Below, piece after piece: positions 1 to 6,532 of a stretch of 9,359 nucleotides of DNA. Under the pieces are notes generated by a model. The model was not told the DNA's origin. It searched no databases and worked only from the letters and a program-made list of their open reading frames with translations. Numbering within the stretch: position 1 is the stretch's first letter; every line of letters starts with the position of its first letter. A program made the translations under genes and the position numbers. Origin of the DNA: Ruminococcus sp. UBA7158 (GTDB lineage: Bacteria; Bacillota; Clostridia; Oscillospirales; Ruminococcaceae); assembly GCA_002491605.1 (NCBI GenBank), contig DKWG01000046.1, positions 1 through 9,359 of the forward strand. The letters are read 5' to 3'.

Positions 1-2
1 GG

Positions 3-494
3 GCAGATGGCGAGCTGTCAAAGGAAGAATATCAAGCCATGAGAAAGCCTATTGATACCGAAATTCAGCAGTTACAGGAGAAATTAAATCAAGCACCCAA
101 TGACGAACAGCCGAAACGAGGACTTGAATTAGATGGGATTATCAGCACACTGAATAGGCTGATAGATTTCAGCGGTACAAAGGTAAGCGAGGAAGTCATC
201 AATCAATTTGTATATAGGGTAACGCCAACATCCGATACCACTTTTGATTGGTATGTTAATTTGACTGGAACGGCTGATGTTAAGGCAACCTTTACAGCAG
301 AGGGGCGAAAGAGCAGAGCTGTTGTGAAGTTAGAGGAAATCGAACAGATTTCCTCATTACATAGGAAAGAGAATGAGGACAACGGAATGTTCCTCAAAAA
401 CCCCCTTGTTTTTACCTTTCTGCACAGGCAGCTATTAAGTCCAAGTAATTTGACTCACGGTTTGATTTGGCATCATAAATCAGTGAGACTGTAA
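3..494 (+). CDS. Large serine recombinase, C-terminal fragment (5' end outside window)
   Basis: The frame is open from the first bases (ADGELSKEEYQAMRKP...), so this is the end of a longer gene and the ATG at 39 is internal. About 163 residues are visible. The heptad-like stretch after KEEY (EIQQLQEKLNQ) and the region around SEEVINQFVYRV and DTTFDWYVNLTG resemble the distal coiled-coil and C-terminal part of TndX-like large serine recombinases of clostridial integrative elements. These enzymes cut and join attachment sites through an N-terminal serine, which lies outside the window. The last 35 or so residues (from FLKNPLVF to HHKSVRL) do not look like a familiar ending and may be a read-through tail or the result of a frameshift. 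A strong terminator follows directly. The family call rests only on the C-terminal part. Confidence 0.72.
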   Translation, partial: ADGELSKEEYQAMRKPIDTEIQQLQEKLNQAPNDEQPKRGLELDGIISTLNRLIDFSGTKVSEEVINQFVYRVTPTSDTTFDWYVNLTGTADVKATFTAEGRKSRAVVKLEEIEQISSLHRKENEDNGMFLKNPLVFTFLHRQLLSPSNLTHGLIWHHKSVRL

Positions 495-500
495 TAGAAA

Positions 501-535
501 AAACACCTTGCAGTGCAAAAGCTGCAAGGTGTTTT
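501..535 (+). terminator. Intrinsic terminator after the recombinase gene
   Basis: A perfect 13-bp stem (AAACACCTTGCAG at 501-513 with CTGCAAGGTGTTT at 522-534) encloses an 8-base loop and runs into a T tract. It begins 7 bases after the recombinase stop codon. The A-rich 5' side could also let it work on the opposite strand. Confidence 0.9.
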
Positions 536-558
536 TGCATGGAAATCACCCCTGATTA

Positions 559-674
559 TGCGTTTGCAATGACAAAAAGCAAATCCGGCGTTTTCCGATA
601 TTAACACAACACAATTGCACAGCACGGAGACAGAATCGGAATCGGACAGAAAAATTATTGATTTTGCAAACGCA
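559..674. repeat. Spaced 11-bp inverted repeat in the gene-free stretch
   Basis: TGCGTTTGCAA at 559-569 is repeated as its exact reverse complement, TTGCAAACGCA, at 664-674. Between them lie about 94 bases without a convincing reading frame, including a short direct repeat (GACAGAA at 629-635 and 645-651, each next to ATCGG sequence). The right arm ends about 20 bases before the pyrR -35 box. It lies between a recombinase gene and a housekeeping operon, so it could belong to the element end or attachment region, or be a long-range RNA or DNA structure. No function is proven. Confidence 0.4.
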
Positions 675-694
675 AAAAACATTGAATCTTGCTA

Positions 695-723
695 TTGACA
701 TATGGCTTGTGTTGGAATATAAT
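695..723 (+). promoter_or_regulatory. Housekeeping sigma promoter of pyrR-pyrP
   Basis: TTGACA (695-700), a 17-base spacer and TATAAT (718-723) form a fully consensus sigma-A type promoter. Transcription should start near 730, directly ahead of the PyrR attenuator. A promoter this strong fits control by attenuation rather than by weak initiation. Confidence 0.92.
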
Positions 724-730
724 ATTTTTG

Positions 731-817
731 GTCTTTAAGTGACGGTACAGAGATGCCGAAAGATGCGATAATGTGTAAATGTGTGTCCTATCGTTTCGTC
801 GGCGATAGGACTTTTTT
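731..817 (+). promoter_or_regulatory. PyrR-responsive transcription attenuator (leader RNA)
   Basis: The leader holds three mutually exclusive folds. First, the stretch at about 734-770 (UUUAA, then ACAGAGAUGCC, then GAAAGAUGC) resembles the conserved PyrR-binding loop (UUUAA...CCAGAGAGGCU...GAAGGAU) known from Bacillus pyr leaders, with some substitutions. Second, 755-770 can pair with 789-803 (GCCGA with UCGGC, then GA with UC, then GCGAUA with UAUCGU), forming an antiterminator. Third, 785-793 pairs with 803-811 as the terminator. In the known mechanism PyrR bound to UMP holds the binding loop, which frees the terminator; with little UMP the antiterminator forms and pyrR-pyrP is transcribed. 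The pairings are visible in the sequence; the ligand response is inferred from the family and from the adjacent pyrR. Confidence 0.83.
785..817 (+). terminator. Conditional intrinsic terminator of the PyrR leader
   Basis: GTCCTATCG (785-793) pairs perfectly with CGATAGGAC (803-811) around a 9-base loop, followed by six T (812-817). It lies between a consensus promoter and pyrR, so it must be bypassed for expression. Its 5' arm and loop are shared with the antiterminator. Confidence 0.9.
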
Positions 818-891
818 CTTATATTGCGGCAAATAACTTTTTGATCACCTGTAATGCTTGATTGCTTTACATGGAAAGGAAGCTCATTACT

Positions 892-1428
892 ATGAAGGCT
901 AAAGCGGTTTTGATGGACGAATCCGGCGTAAGGCGCGCTCTTATGCGAATATCCCATGAAATACTTGAAAAGAACAACGGAACAAAGGACGTCGTTGTTA
1001 TCGGAATAAGGCGAAGGGGTTCTGAGCTTGCAAAAAGAATTGCCGATAACATTGCGAGGATAGAATCGGCAGCGGTGCCGTGCGCAGACATCGATATAAG
1101 CCGTTTTCGTGATGATTTAACTGCATTGCCTGAATCGCAGGCTATTTTGGAGTCGGAGCTTGGATTCTCTGTCGCAGGGAAAAAGGTTATTTTGGTTGAC
1201 GATGTTTTGTTTACCGGCAGAACGGCAAGGGCGGCAATCGAAGCTGTTTTCTCGCTCGGTCGTCCGAAGGAGATTCAGCTTGCTATTTTAATAGACAGGG
1301 GACACCGTGAGCTTCCCATAAGGGCGGACTATGTCGGCAAAAGCGTGCCGACATCGAGAAGTGAGATGATAAGCGTACTCATCCCACCGTATGACGAAGA
1401 GACAGCAGTAATGCTTCTCGATATATAA
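892..1428 (+). CDS. pyrR: PyrR, bifunctional pyr regulator / uracil phosphoribosyltransferase
   Basis: This 178-residue protein of the type I phosphoribosyltransferase fold binds pyr leader RNA in response to UMP and PRPP, and usually has weak uracil phosphoribosyltransferase activity (uracil + PRPP to UMP). The PRPP-binding loop is VILVDDVLFTGRT at about residues 99-111. The stretch RPKEIQLAILIDRGHRELPIRADYVGK further on is typical of PyrR rather than of Upp. The length matches the family (about 180). I chose ATG 892 because GGAAAGGAAG (873-882) lies 9 bases upstream; in-frame starts at TTG 862 and ATG 871 would add residues unlike PyrR and lack a good ribosome site. An imperfect hairpin (851-870) lies just before the ribosome site. 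The gene sits behind its own attenuator and is followed 58 bases later by pyrP, so it is probably autoregulated. Confidence 0.96.
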   Translation: MKAKAVLMDESGVRRALMRISHEILEKNNGTKDVVVIGIRRRGSELAKRIADNIARIESAAVPCADIDISRFRDDLTALPESQAILESELGFSVAGKKVILVDDVLFTGRTARAAIEAVFSLGRPKEIQLAILIDRGHRELPIRADYVGKSVPTSRSEMISVLIPPYDEETAVMLLDI

Positions 1429-1443
1429 ACGGCAAAATTTTAA

Positions 1444-1469
1444 TTGCCTTGAGGGATAACCTTAGGCGA
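1444..1469 (+). other. Intercistronic RNA hairpin between pyrR and pyrP
   Basis: GCCT (1446-1449) pairs with AGGC (1464-1467), and GAGG (1451-1454) with CCTT (1460-1463, one G-U pair), around the loop GATAA with one bulged T. One or two outer pairs can extend the stem. No T run follows, so it is not a terminator. It ends just before the pyrP ribosome site (AGGAAGGG, 1471-1478) and could affect mRNA processing or pyrP translation. The TTTTAA...TTGAGGG sequence only faintly resembles a PyrR-binding loop. Confidence 0.5.
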
Positions 1470-1486
1470 AAGGAAGGGTAAAAAGT

Positions 1487-2848
1487 ATGAAACTAACCTA
1501 TGGCATTCATGACAAACCCAAATTCGGACAGCTGATAGTATTTGCTTTGCAGCAGCTGTTAGCTATTCTCGCAGCGACAATTGCAGTTCCGTCTATTGTA
1601 GGTAACGGGATGTCTCAGTCGGCTGCACTTTTCGGAGCGGGCGTCGGCACAATTGTATACCTATTGTTCACCAAGTTTAAAAGCCCTGTTTTCTTAGGCT
1701 CGTCATTTGCGTTCTTAGGCTCAATGTTCGCAGCATTTGCAGGAGGAGTTTCGCTTTCAGTCGGATATCTGGGACTTTTAATAGGCGCTTTGTTTGCAGG
1801 TCTTGTATATGTGGTGCTTGCAATCATTGTTAAGTGCGTCGGCGTTAAGTGGATAAATAAGCTCATGCCGGCGGTTGTAATCGGTCCTACTGTTGCTATA
1901 ATCGGCTTGTCTCTTGCAGGCAACGCTATCGGCGATGCAGTAAGCGCTGCTAAAAATGCTGACGGCGCATTCGTTATGGATCTTCACGCATTGATTTGCC
2001 TGCTGTGCGCAATGGTTACCTTGTTTGCAGTTATTATAGCTTCTGTATACGGCAAGCGCATGGCTAAGCTCATACCGTTTATTATAGGTATTGTCTGCGG
2101 ATATGCTGTTGCAGCTTTATTTACCGTTCTCGGAACTGCAACCGGCAACGATGCCCTTGTAATTATAGACTTCACAAAGTTTGCTAATATGCAGTGGTTC
2201 CCTGATTTCACCTTCATAAAGGCATTCGTAAACGCTGACTACGATTTTGCCGGCGGAAGCTTAGGCACATACATAGGCACAATTGCAGTTGCATATATTC
2301 CGGTTGCAATGGTTGTATTTGCTGAACACATTGCCGACCATAAGAACCTTTCAAGCATCATCGAAAAGGATCTTCTTGAGGACCCGGGTCTTTCAAGAAC
2401 ACTTCTCGGCGACGGTATCGGTTCATTTGCAGGTGCTATCTTCGGCGGCTGCCCCAACACTACCTACGGCGAAAGCGTCGGCTGTGTTGCTATAACAGGT
2501 AACGCTTCTGTTGTTACAATACTCACCACCGCTGTTATCGCAATGCTCGCTTCCTTCTTCGCACCGTTTGTAACATTCCTCGCTACAATTCCTTCATGTG
2601 TAATGGGCGGTGTTTGCATAACCTTGTACGGATTTATCGCAGTTTCAGGTCTTAAGATGGTTCAGACCGTCGACCTTAACGACAACGGAAATCTGTTCAC
2701 CGTTTCTGCTATCCTCATTGCAGGCGTAGGCGGAATGAAGCTCGCTTTCGGAAGAGTAACCTTGACAGGTGTTGCCTGCGCTTTGATTCTCGGTATCATA
2801 GTAAACTTGGTTGTTTCCAAGAAAAGTGATGCAAAGAAGCAACAGTAG
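1487..2848 (+). CDS. pyrP: Uracil permease, NCS2 (nucleobase:cation symporter 2) family
   Basis: This 453-residue, strongly hydrophobic integral membrane protein should import uracil, probably with protons. The N-terminal stretch LQQLLAILAATIAVPSIVG and about 12-14 hydrophobic segments are those of UraA/PyrP permeases. The substrate-site signatures are present: AEHIADHKNLS (Glu280, His281) and GGCPNTTYGESVG (Glu329), equivalent to the UraA motifs AEH and TPNTTYGENIG, with Ser in place of Asn after the second Glu. The segment KDLLEDPGLSRTLLGDG between them is also typical. Start ATG 1487 is preceded by AGGAAGGG. The tail KKSDAKKQQ is basic and cytoplasmic. The gene has no promoter of its own that I can see and is probably co-transcribed with pyrR under the attenuator. 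The pairing with pyrR favours uracil over xanthine or uric acid as substrate. Confidence 0.95.
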   Translation: MKLTYGIHDKPKFGQLIVFALQQLLAILAATIAVPSIVGNGMSQSAALFGAGVGTIVYLLFTKFKSPVFLGSSFAFLGSMFAAFAGGVSLSVGYLGLLIGALFAGLVYVVLAIIVKCVGVKWINKLMPAVVIGPTVAIIGLSLAGNAIGDAVSAAKNADGAFVMDLHALICLLCAMVTLFAVIIASVYGKRMAKLIPFIIGIVCGYAVAALFTVLGTATGNDALVIIDFTKFANMQWFPDFTFIKAFVNADYDFAGGSLGTYIGTIAVAYIPVAMVVFAEHIADHKNLSSIIEKDLLEDPGLSRTLLGDGIGSFAGAIFGGCPNTTYGESVGCVAITGNASVVTILTTAVIAMLASFFAPFVTFLATIPSCVMGGVCITLYGFIAVSGLKMVQTVDLNDNGNLFTVSAILIAGVGGMKLAFGRVTLTGVACALILGIIVNLVVSKKSDAKKQQ

Positions 2849-2867
2849 TTTATAAGAACAAAACGTT

Positions 2868-2913
2868 AATGCGGCTCGACACTTGGAATAATAAGCGTTG
2901 AGCCGCATTTTTG
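2868..2913 (+). terminator. Intrinsic terminator after pyrP
   Basis: AATGCGGCTC (2868-2877) pairs with GAGCCGCATT (2900-2909). Three more pairs (GAC with GTT) extend the stem inward, and a T run follows. It closes the pyrR-pyrP operon. Confidence 0.9.
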
Positions 2914-3058
2914 TATGTTATTTAAATGCTTGCTTAAAGCGAGCGCAGGGTCAGACAGGGAAACGGTATTAACGAGCCGAAAAATCCATAGCCGACGACT
3001 GAGCTTCGGCTGCTGATTTTGCGCACATCTTATAAACGGCAATCGGTATTTTAAAAGC
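2914..3058. other. Gene-free gap between the convergent operons
   Basis: I see no credible gene in this gap. It holds a perfect 7-bp hairpin with a 3-base loop (GCTTGCT 2928-2934, AGCGAGC 2938-2944, one G-U pair in RNA) and a weaker dyad AGCCGA/TCGGCT (2990-2995 and 3006-3011). Neither is followed by a clear T run on the plus strand. They may be remnants of terminators between the convergent transcription units. Confidence 0.4.
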
Positions 3059-3102
3059 AAACCGCACAAAGCCTCGGAGCAATCCGAGACCCTGTGCGGT
3101 TT
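3059..3102. terminator. Bidirectional terminator for the convergent operons
   Basis: AAACCGCACA (3059-3068) pairs with TGTGCGGTTT (3093-3102), and an inner stem CTCGGA/TCCGAG (3073-3078 and 3083-3088) closes on the tetraloop GCAA. On the minus strand it follows the end of the M56 gene by about 40 bases and runs into TTTGCTTTTAA. On the plus strand it runs into TTTTTG and backs up the pyrP terminator. Confidence 0.85.
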
Positions 3103-3142
3103 TTGTCTATACTTTTAAACGAAGGTAATGATATTATTAATG

Positions 3143-6103
3143 TTATAATTCCAGCCCGTACCACTCAATAAGCCAGCCGCCGTTTTCAGTTTTTACGAAC
3201 GACATGGTGAGATATATGTTTGTGTCTGCGATATCGCTGTCGCTAAACTCAAGGCTTATTTCAGCGGTGGTATCGTCTATGCCTATGTCCGCCAAACCCT
3301 TAACCTTTCTGTTTGTTATCTTTCCCGTACCTGTATACACCTCAATTTCGTTGTTGTTTTCACTGAGGTATTTATTCGGGTCAGCAAGGCAATAGGTCTT
3401 AATAGTGTCGGCGTTGCCGTTGAAATATGCGTCAATAAAGGTTAGAGCGGTCATTTTAACATTGTGAGCGTTGACGGTATATGCCTCACGGGCGATAATT
3501 TTGTCCTCCTCAGGGATGTTATACAGCTTTCTAATGTCGTCAATTTCCCTCTGCATATACTTGAGCTCGCCGTTGTATTCACACACAAGCTCGAAAAAGT
3601 CAAGGTAGTCGCCGATGGTTTCGGGCGGTATATTGTCGCTGACCCTTTCGCTTTGTGAAAGCTCATCATATGTGTAAATCTCTCCGCCGTAGTAAAGAGC
3701 CAACGGACTGACTAAGCTTCTTTTCATTTTCCCGATATCATCCTCGTACAGCCCTTCAATGACGGAATCGGACAGGAGCATATTGTTTTCTTGACTTACC
3801 CTTATAAGCTCATCCTTTGGAATGCTCAGGTCGTGAATTATCTGATAGAGCGGGGGAATGTCCTCTTGTTCTTCTGCTGTTTTCTTGTGCAAAACATTAT
3901 TGACCCATTCTTCTAACTTTTCATATCCGACAATCTGACTTGCAAGGTAGAGGTTATATACCTCGTCGACATATTTTCTGTTGAGGAAGCCGAGTGGTAT
4001 ATCATATCGCAGCGGTGTCGCAGAGACGAATACTTCCTCAACGCCGTCCTCAATCAGCTTATCTATCCTCCAAGCTCCGTTTTCAAGCACAAATACCACG
4101 GAATAAGGATAATCTCCGTCGTCAAGCGATACGGTTGTGTAGGCTGTAAGCGTGTCGCCGATTCTCTCGGCACTTGTAAACGGCTGATTAAAGTCGCCGT
4201 ACGGTCTGTATGCCATTTTGCAATATAGTCTGCCGTTGCTTTGGATGTATAATGCCCCTGATGTTAAATACTGCTCTATTTCTGCACATTTTTCAGATGA
4301 GTATACCTTGCGCATTGTGCTCATAACACTGTCTAATGTGTCGTGCGGAGCTTTCATGGGAACGTATTCAATGCCGTTAAGATTTATTATGTTTCCATAC
4401 TGATCCTCGCCGTTTATAACGGATACATCCTCTGTCATGTCAAGCGTAAGTATGCCTACTGTTGCGCTGTAGTCATCCTGCATCTGATTGATTATATCGT
4501 TTGCAAGCTGTGTGTCCTCGGAATCAGCATTCACGTTGACTGCCCAATCTACCGGCGATGTTTCATATGACGAGGTGTGTCCCTTGATTCTCCATCCGTC
4601 GGCGGTGTTCTCAAGCTTAAATACGTCAATATGGAATATGGTTTCGTCTTCAACCAAAGAGTCCTTTCTTTGAACGGCGATTTCGTCATCTGCGTAGCCG
4701 TCAAGCCGGATGATATAGTCGCTTGATAATGTCCGTCCGGCACCGTCTATGCCGGGAGTGCATAGCCTTCCGTCTACATTTTTATAAACTGAGCTTTCAA
4801 GGGCTTCTTTAGCTGCGTCCTCAGTAAAAATGCTCCCTACAAAGCTTTCCCATTCAGCCCATGTTGTAAAACCTGACTGAGTGACAGGGAAATAATACAC
4901 GCCGTCAATCTCAGCGCCGCCTGACGGATGATGGGAATCAAAGCTCAAGGAATCGTACTCACAATACTTTTCGTATTGCAGGTATTTTTGTATAAGCTCG
5001 GAGCTTTCGGCATCGCTGATACGCTCGGAATTTCTGCCGTCGGTTAAATCGCCGTCATTTTCGGATTTGTTTACAGTGCAGCCGACCATAGACCCCAGCA
5101 GGACTGCTATGAGCATAACTGCCGTTAAGATAATAATGCCGTTTTTCTTATTGAATTTGTTCATAATATTCTCCAGTCTTTGCCTCATGACCTTCTTTGT
5201 ACCTGAAAAATGCGTTGAAAACGCAACTCTGCCGCCCCTTCCGGCACTCATTGTGCTGAGTATTGCCTCGGCGTACGGACGTTTTTCCGACATTGAGACA
5301 ACGCCGTCATCGCAAAACAGCTCCATATCCTTGGACGCCTGATAGCGCATATAGTAAACGCACGGATTGAACCAGTGAACGGATACCGAAGCCGTCAGCA
5401 ACAGCTTTGCCCAGATATCACGGTGTTTGAAGTGGATAAATTCGTGAAGGATTATATAATACAGCTCTTCGTCGGTGAACTCAGCATTCGGAAGCAGGAT
5501 AATAGGTCTGAAAAATCCGATCATCATCGGACTTATATTGTCGCCGTATTTAACAATTGATATTCGCGACTTTATATTCAGCTGCTTCTTGATTTCATTT
5601 GCAATCAAAAATGCAGAGCCGCTTTTAAGCCTTTTGCCGAAGCGTTTAATCCTATGTCGGAAATGCAGGTAACTGAGCAGATGAACGCCAAAAAAGATAA
5701 CAGCACCTAAAATCCAGACAGCTGTCAATACGTCAAGCGCACTGATTTCAACCTTAGTTTCGCCGCGCTCATATTGTTCGTAGTTTATCGGTCTTTCAAC
5801 CTGCCCGGGAAGCTCTACCATCAAAAACCTGAATTGTGCCGCCGGCTCACGTTCATCTTGAGCTAAAGCGTTGTCTTGAACAATGCCGACCTGTGAAGAA
5901 GCACCGGGAGCTTCGTTTATATTTTTATCGGCAAGAAATCCGCCGAACGGTATTAAGAGTAAAACAGCAAGAAAAAGCCAGATATACTTTTTCCACCTTG
6001 CACCGTATCGCTTGTTGATAATCGGTGATATAAGACCGACTGCAACAATCACCAGACCGACAGACACAGATACGCTTAAGTATTTGAGAAATAACTCATT
6101 CAC
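3143..6103 (-). CDS. BlaR1/MecR1-like M56 membrane metalloprotease sensor with large non-PBP extracellular region
   Basis: 986 residues. The first 345 or so have the BlaR1 plan: membrane segments at about 6-28, 39-57 and 123-145, a cytoplasmic zinc-protease domain with HEFIH (His220, Glu221, His224) and a likely third ligand Glu261 in DMELFCDD, then a fourth segment at about 322-342. By analogy, an outside signal activates the protease, which leads to loss of the partner repressor. Beyond 343 there is no convincing penicillin-binding motif. Instead there are two related modules (about 397-510 and 576-683, each starting with a NG(I/V)-Y-P or DGVYYFP-like strand and ending with GWRIK or AWRIDK), a spacer with LYYGGEIYTYDELS (about 803-816), and an NTF2-like tail (about 880-986) ending GGWLIEWYGLEL. 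The modules faintly recall the IseA cell-wall hydrolase inhibitor family, which I cannot confirm. The fourth segment ends in a lipobox-like MVGC (Cys342). The start is GTG 6103, overlapping the repressor stop by 4 bases (GTGA), with GGGAG 10 bases upstream, so translation is probably coupled. Confidence 0.9.
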   Translation of the reverse strand: MNELFLKYLSVSVSVGLVIVAVGLISPIINKRYGARWKKYIWLFLAVLLLIPFGGFLADKNINEAPGASSQVGIVQDNALAQDEREPAAQFRFLMVELPGQVERPINYEQYERGETKVEISALDVLTAVWILGAVIFFGVHLLSYLHFRHRIKRFGKRLKSGSAFLIANEIKKQLNIKSRISIVKYGDNISPMMIGFFRPIILLPNAEFTDEELYYIILHEFIHFKHRDIWAKLLLTASVSVHWFNPCVYYMRYQASKDMELFCDDGVVSMSEKRPYAEAILSTMSAGRGGRVAFSTHFSGTKKVMRQRLENIMNKFNKKNGIIILTAVMLIAVLLGSMVGCTVNKSENDGDLTDGRNSERISDAESSELIQKYLQYEKYCEYDSLSFDSHHPSGGAEIDGVYYFPVTQSGFTTWAEWESFVGSIFTEDAAKEALESSVYKNVDGRLCTPGIDGAGRTLSSDYIIRLDGYADDEIAVQRKDSLVEDETIFHIDVFKLENTADGWRIKGHTSSYETSPVDWAVNVNADSEDTQLANDIINQMQDDYSATVGILTLDMTEDVSVINGEDQYGNIINLNGIEYVPMKAPHDTLDSVMSTMRKVYSSEKCAEIEQYLTSGALYIQSNGRLYCKMAYRPYGDFNQPFTSAERIGDTLTAYTTVSLDDGDYPYSVVFVLENGAWRIDKLIEDGVEEVFVSATPLRYDIPLGFLNRKYVDEVYNLYLASQIVGYEKLEEWVNNVLHKKTAEEQEDIPPLYQIIHDLSIPKDELIRVSQENNMLLSDSVIEGLYEDDIGKMKRSLVSPLALYYGGEIYTYDELSQSERVSDNIPPETIGDYLDFFELVCEYNGELKYMQREIDDIRKLYNIPEEDKIIAREAYTVNAHNVKMTALTFIDAYFNGNADTIKTYCLADPNKYLSENNNEIEVYTGTGKITNRKVKGLADIGIDDTTAEISLEFSDSDIADTNIYLTMSFVKTENGGWLIEWYGLEL

Positions 6104-6477
6104 TTCTTATCATCTCCCAGTTCGTTGAGGTAGTTCTTAAGCTCCTTGATGTCCTCATCACTCAGCTTTTTGTCGTTATACAGTGATGCGACCATATTGC
6201 ATATCGAATTGTTGTATAAGCTTTTTAAAAAGCCTGTTCCGGCACTTGCCTTGTATTCACTTTCGGATATTATGTATGAATACATATTTGTACCCGACGT
6301 TCTGTCGCATTTAACAAATTCCTTTGCAGACAAACGTGCAAGCGATGTCATAAGCGTTGAAAGTGACCACCTTCTCTTGCCCTCAAGCTCCTTTAAAATG
6401 TAGTTAGATGTGACGGCTGAATCGCTGTTCCATATAACCTGCATTATCTCAAGCTCTGCTTCTCCTAAGCTCTTCAT
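6100..6477 (-). CDS. BlaI/MecI/CopY-family transcriptional repressor
   Basis: 125 residues, the usual length of the family. The N-terminal winged helix opens with the hallmark LGEAELEIMQVIW, followed by a recognition region around RRWSLSTLMTSLARLSAKEFV. The C-terminal half (from about residue 80: FLKSLYNNSICNMVASLYNDKKLSDEDIKELKNYL) is the expected helical dimerisation part, where BlaI and MecI are cleaved by or because of the sensor protease. It should bind TACANNTGTA-like dyads, and two such dyads lie just upstream of its own start. ATG 6477 is preceded by AAAGGAGA with 8 bases of spacing. Its stop overlaps the GTG of the M56 gene, so the pair forms a repressor/sensor operon. The pair alone does not show a beta-lactam role: no beta-lactamase or PBP gene is in the window. 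Confidence 0.95.
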   Translation of the reverse strand: MKSLGEAELEIMQVIWNSDSAVTSNYILKELEGKRRWSLSTLMTSLARLSAKEFVKCDRTSGTNMYSYIISESEYKASAGTGFLKSLYNNSICNMVASLYNDKKLSDEDIKELKNYLNELGDDKK

Positions 6478-6494
6478 TTTGCAGTTCTCCTTTC

Positions 6495-6512
6495 ATTATA
6501 CGATTGTATAAT
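6495..6512. promoter_or_regulatory. BlaI-type operator 1
   Basis: The dyad ATTATAC-GATT-GTATAAT has perfect 7-bp arms. Its core TACGATTGTA (6499-6508) differs from the known BlaI/MecI core TACANNTGTA at one fixed base. It covers the expected start point (about 6508) of the minus-strand promoter, so binding should block transcription of the repressor/protease operon. Confidence 0.88.
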
Positions 6513-6514
6513 TG

Positions 6515-6532
6515 ATTATACCATTGTATAAC
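6515..6532. promoter_or_regulatory. BlaI-type operator 2
   Basis: ATTATAC-CATT-GTATAAC is a second copy with 6 of 7 arm pairs. Its core TACCATTGTA (6519-6528) lies exactly 20 bp, about two helical turns, from that of operator 1. It covers the -10 box and part of the spacer of the minus-strand promoter. The same-face spacing suggests cooperative binding of two repressor dimers. Confidence 0.88.

Noticed and set aside
862..891. Upstream in-frame starts for pyrR (TTG 862, ATG 871)
   Set aside because: The ribosome site GGAAAGGAAG lies inside this stretch and serves ATG 892, and the extra residues are unlike the PyrR N-terminus.
473..957. Small minus-strand open frames in the gap before pyrR
   Set aside because: They run antisense through the terminator, promoter and attenuator, have no good ribosome sites and resemble no family.
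4289..4300. Ser-Ser-Glu-Lys in the M56 sensor (residues 602-605) as a penicillin-binding SxxK motif
   Set aside because: It lacks the usual surrounding residues and I find no SxN or KTG partner; it sits in a helix of the second repeated module.
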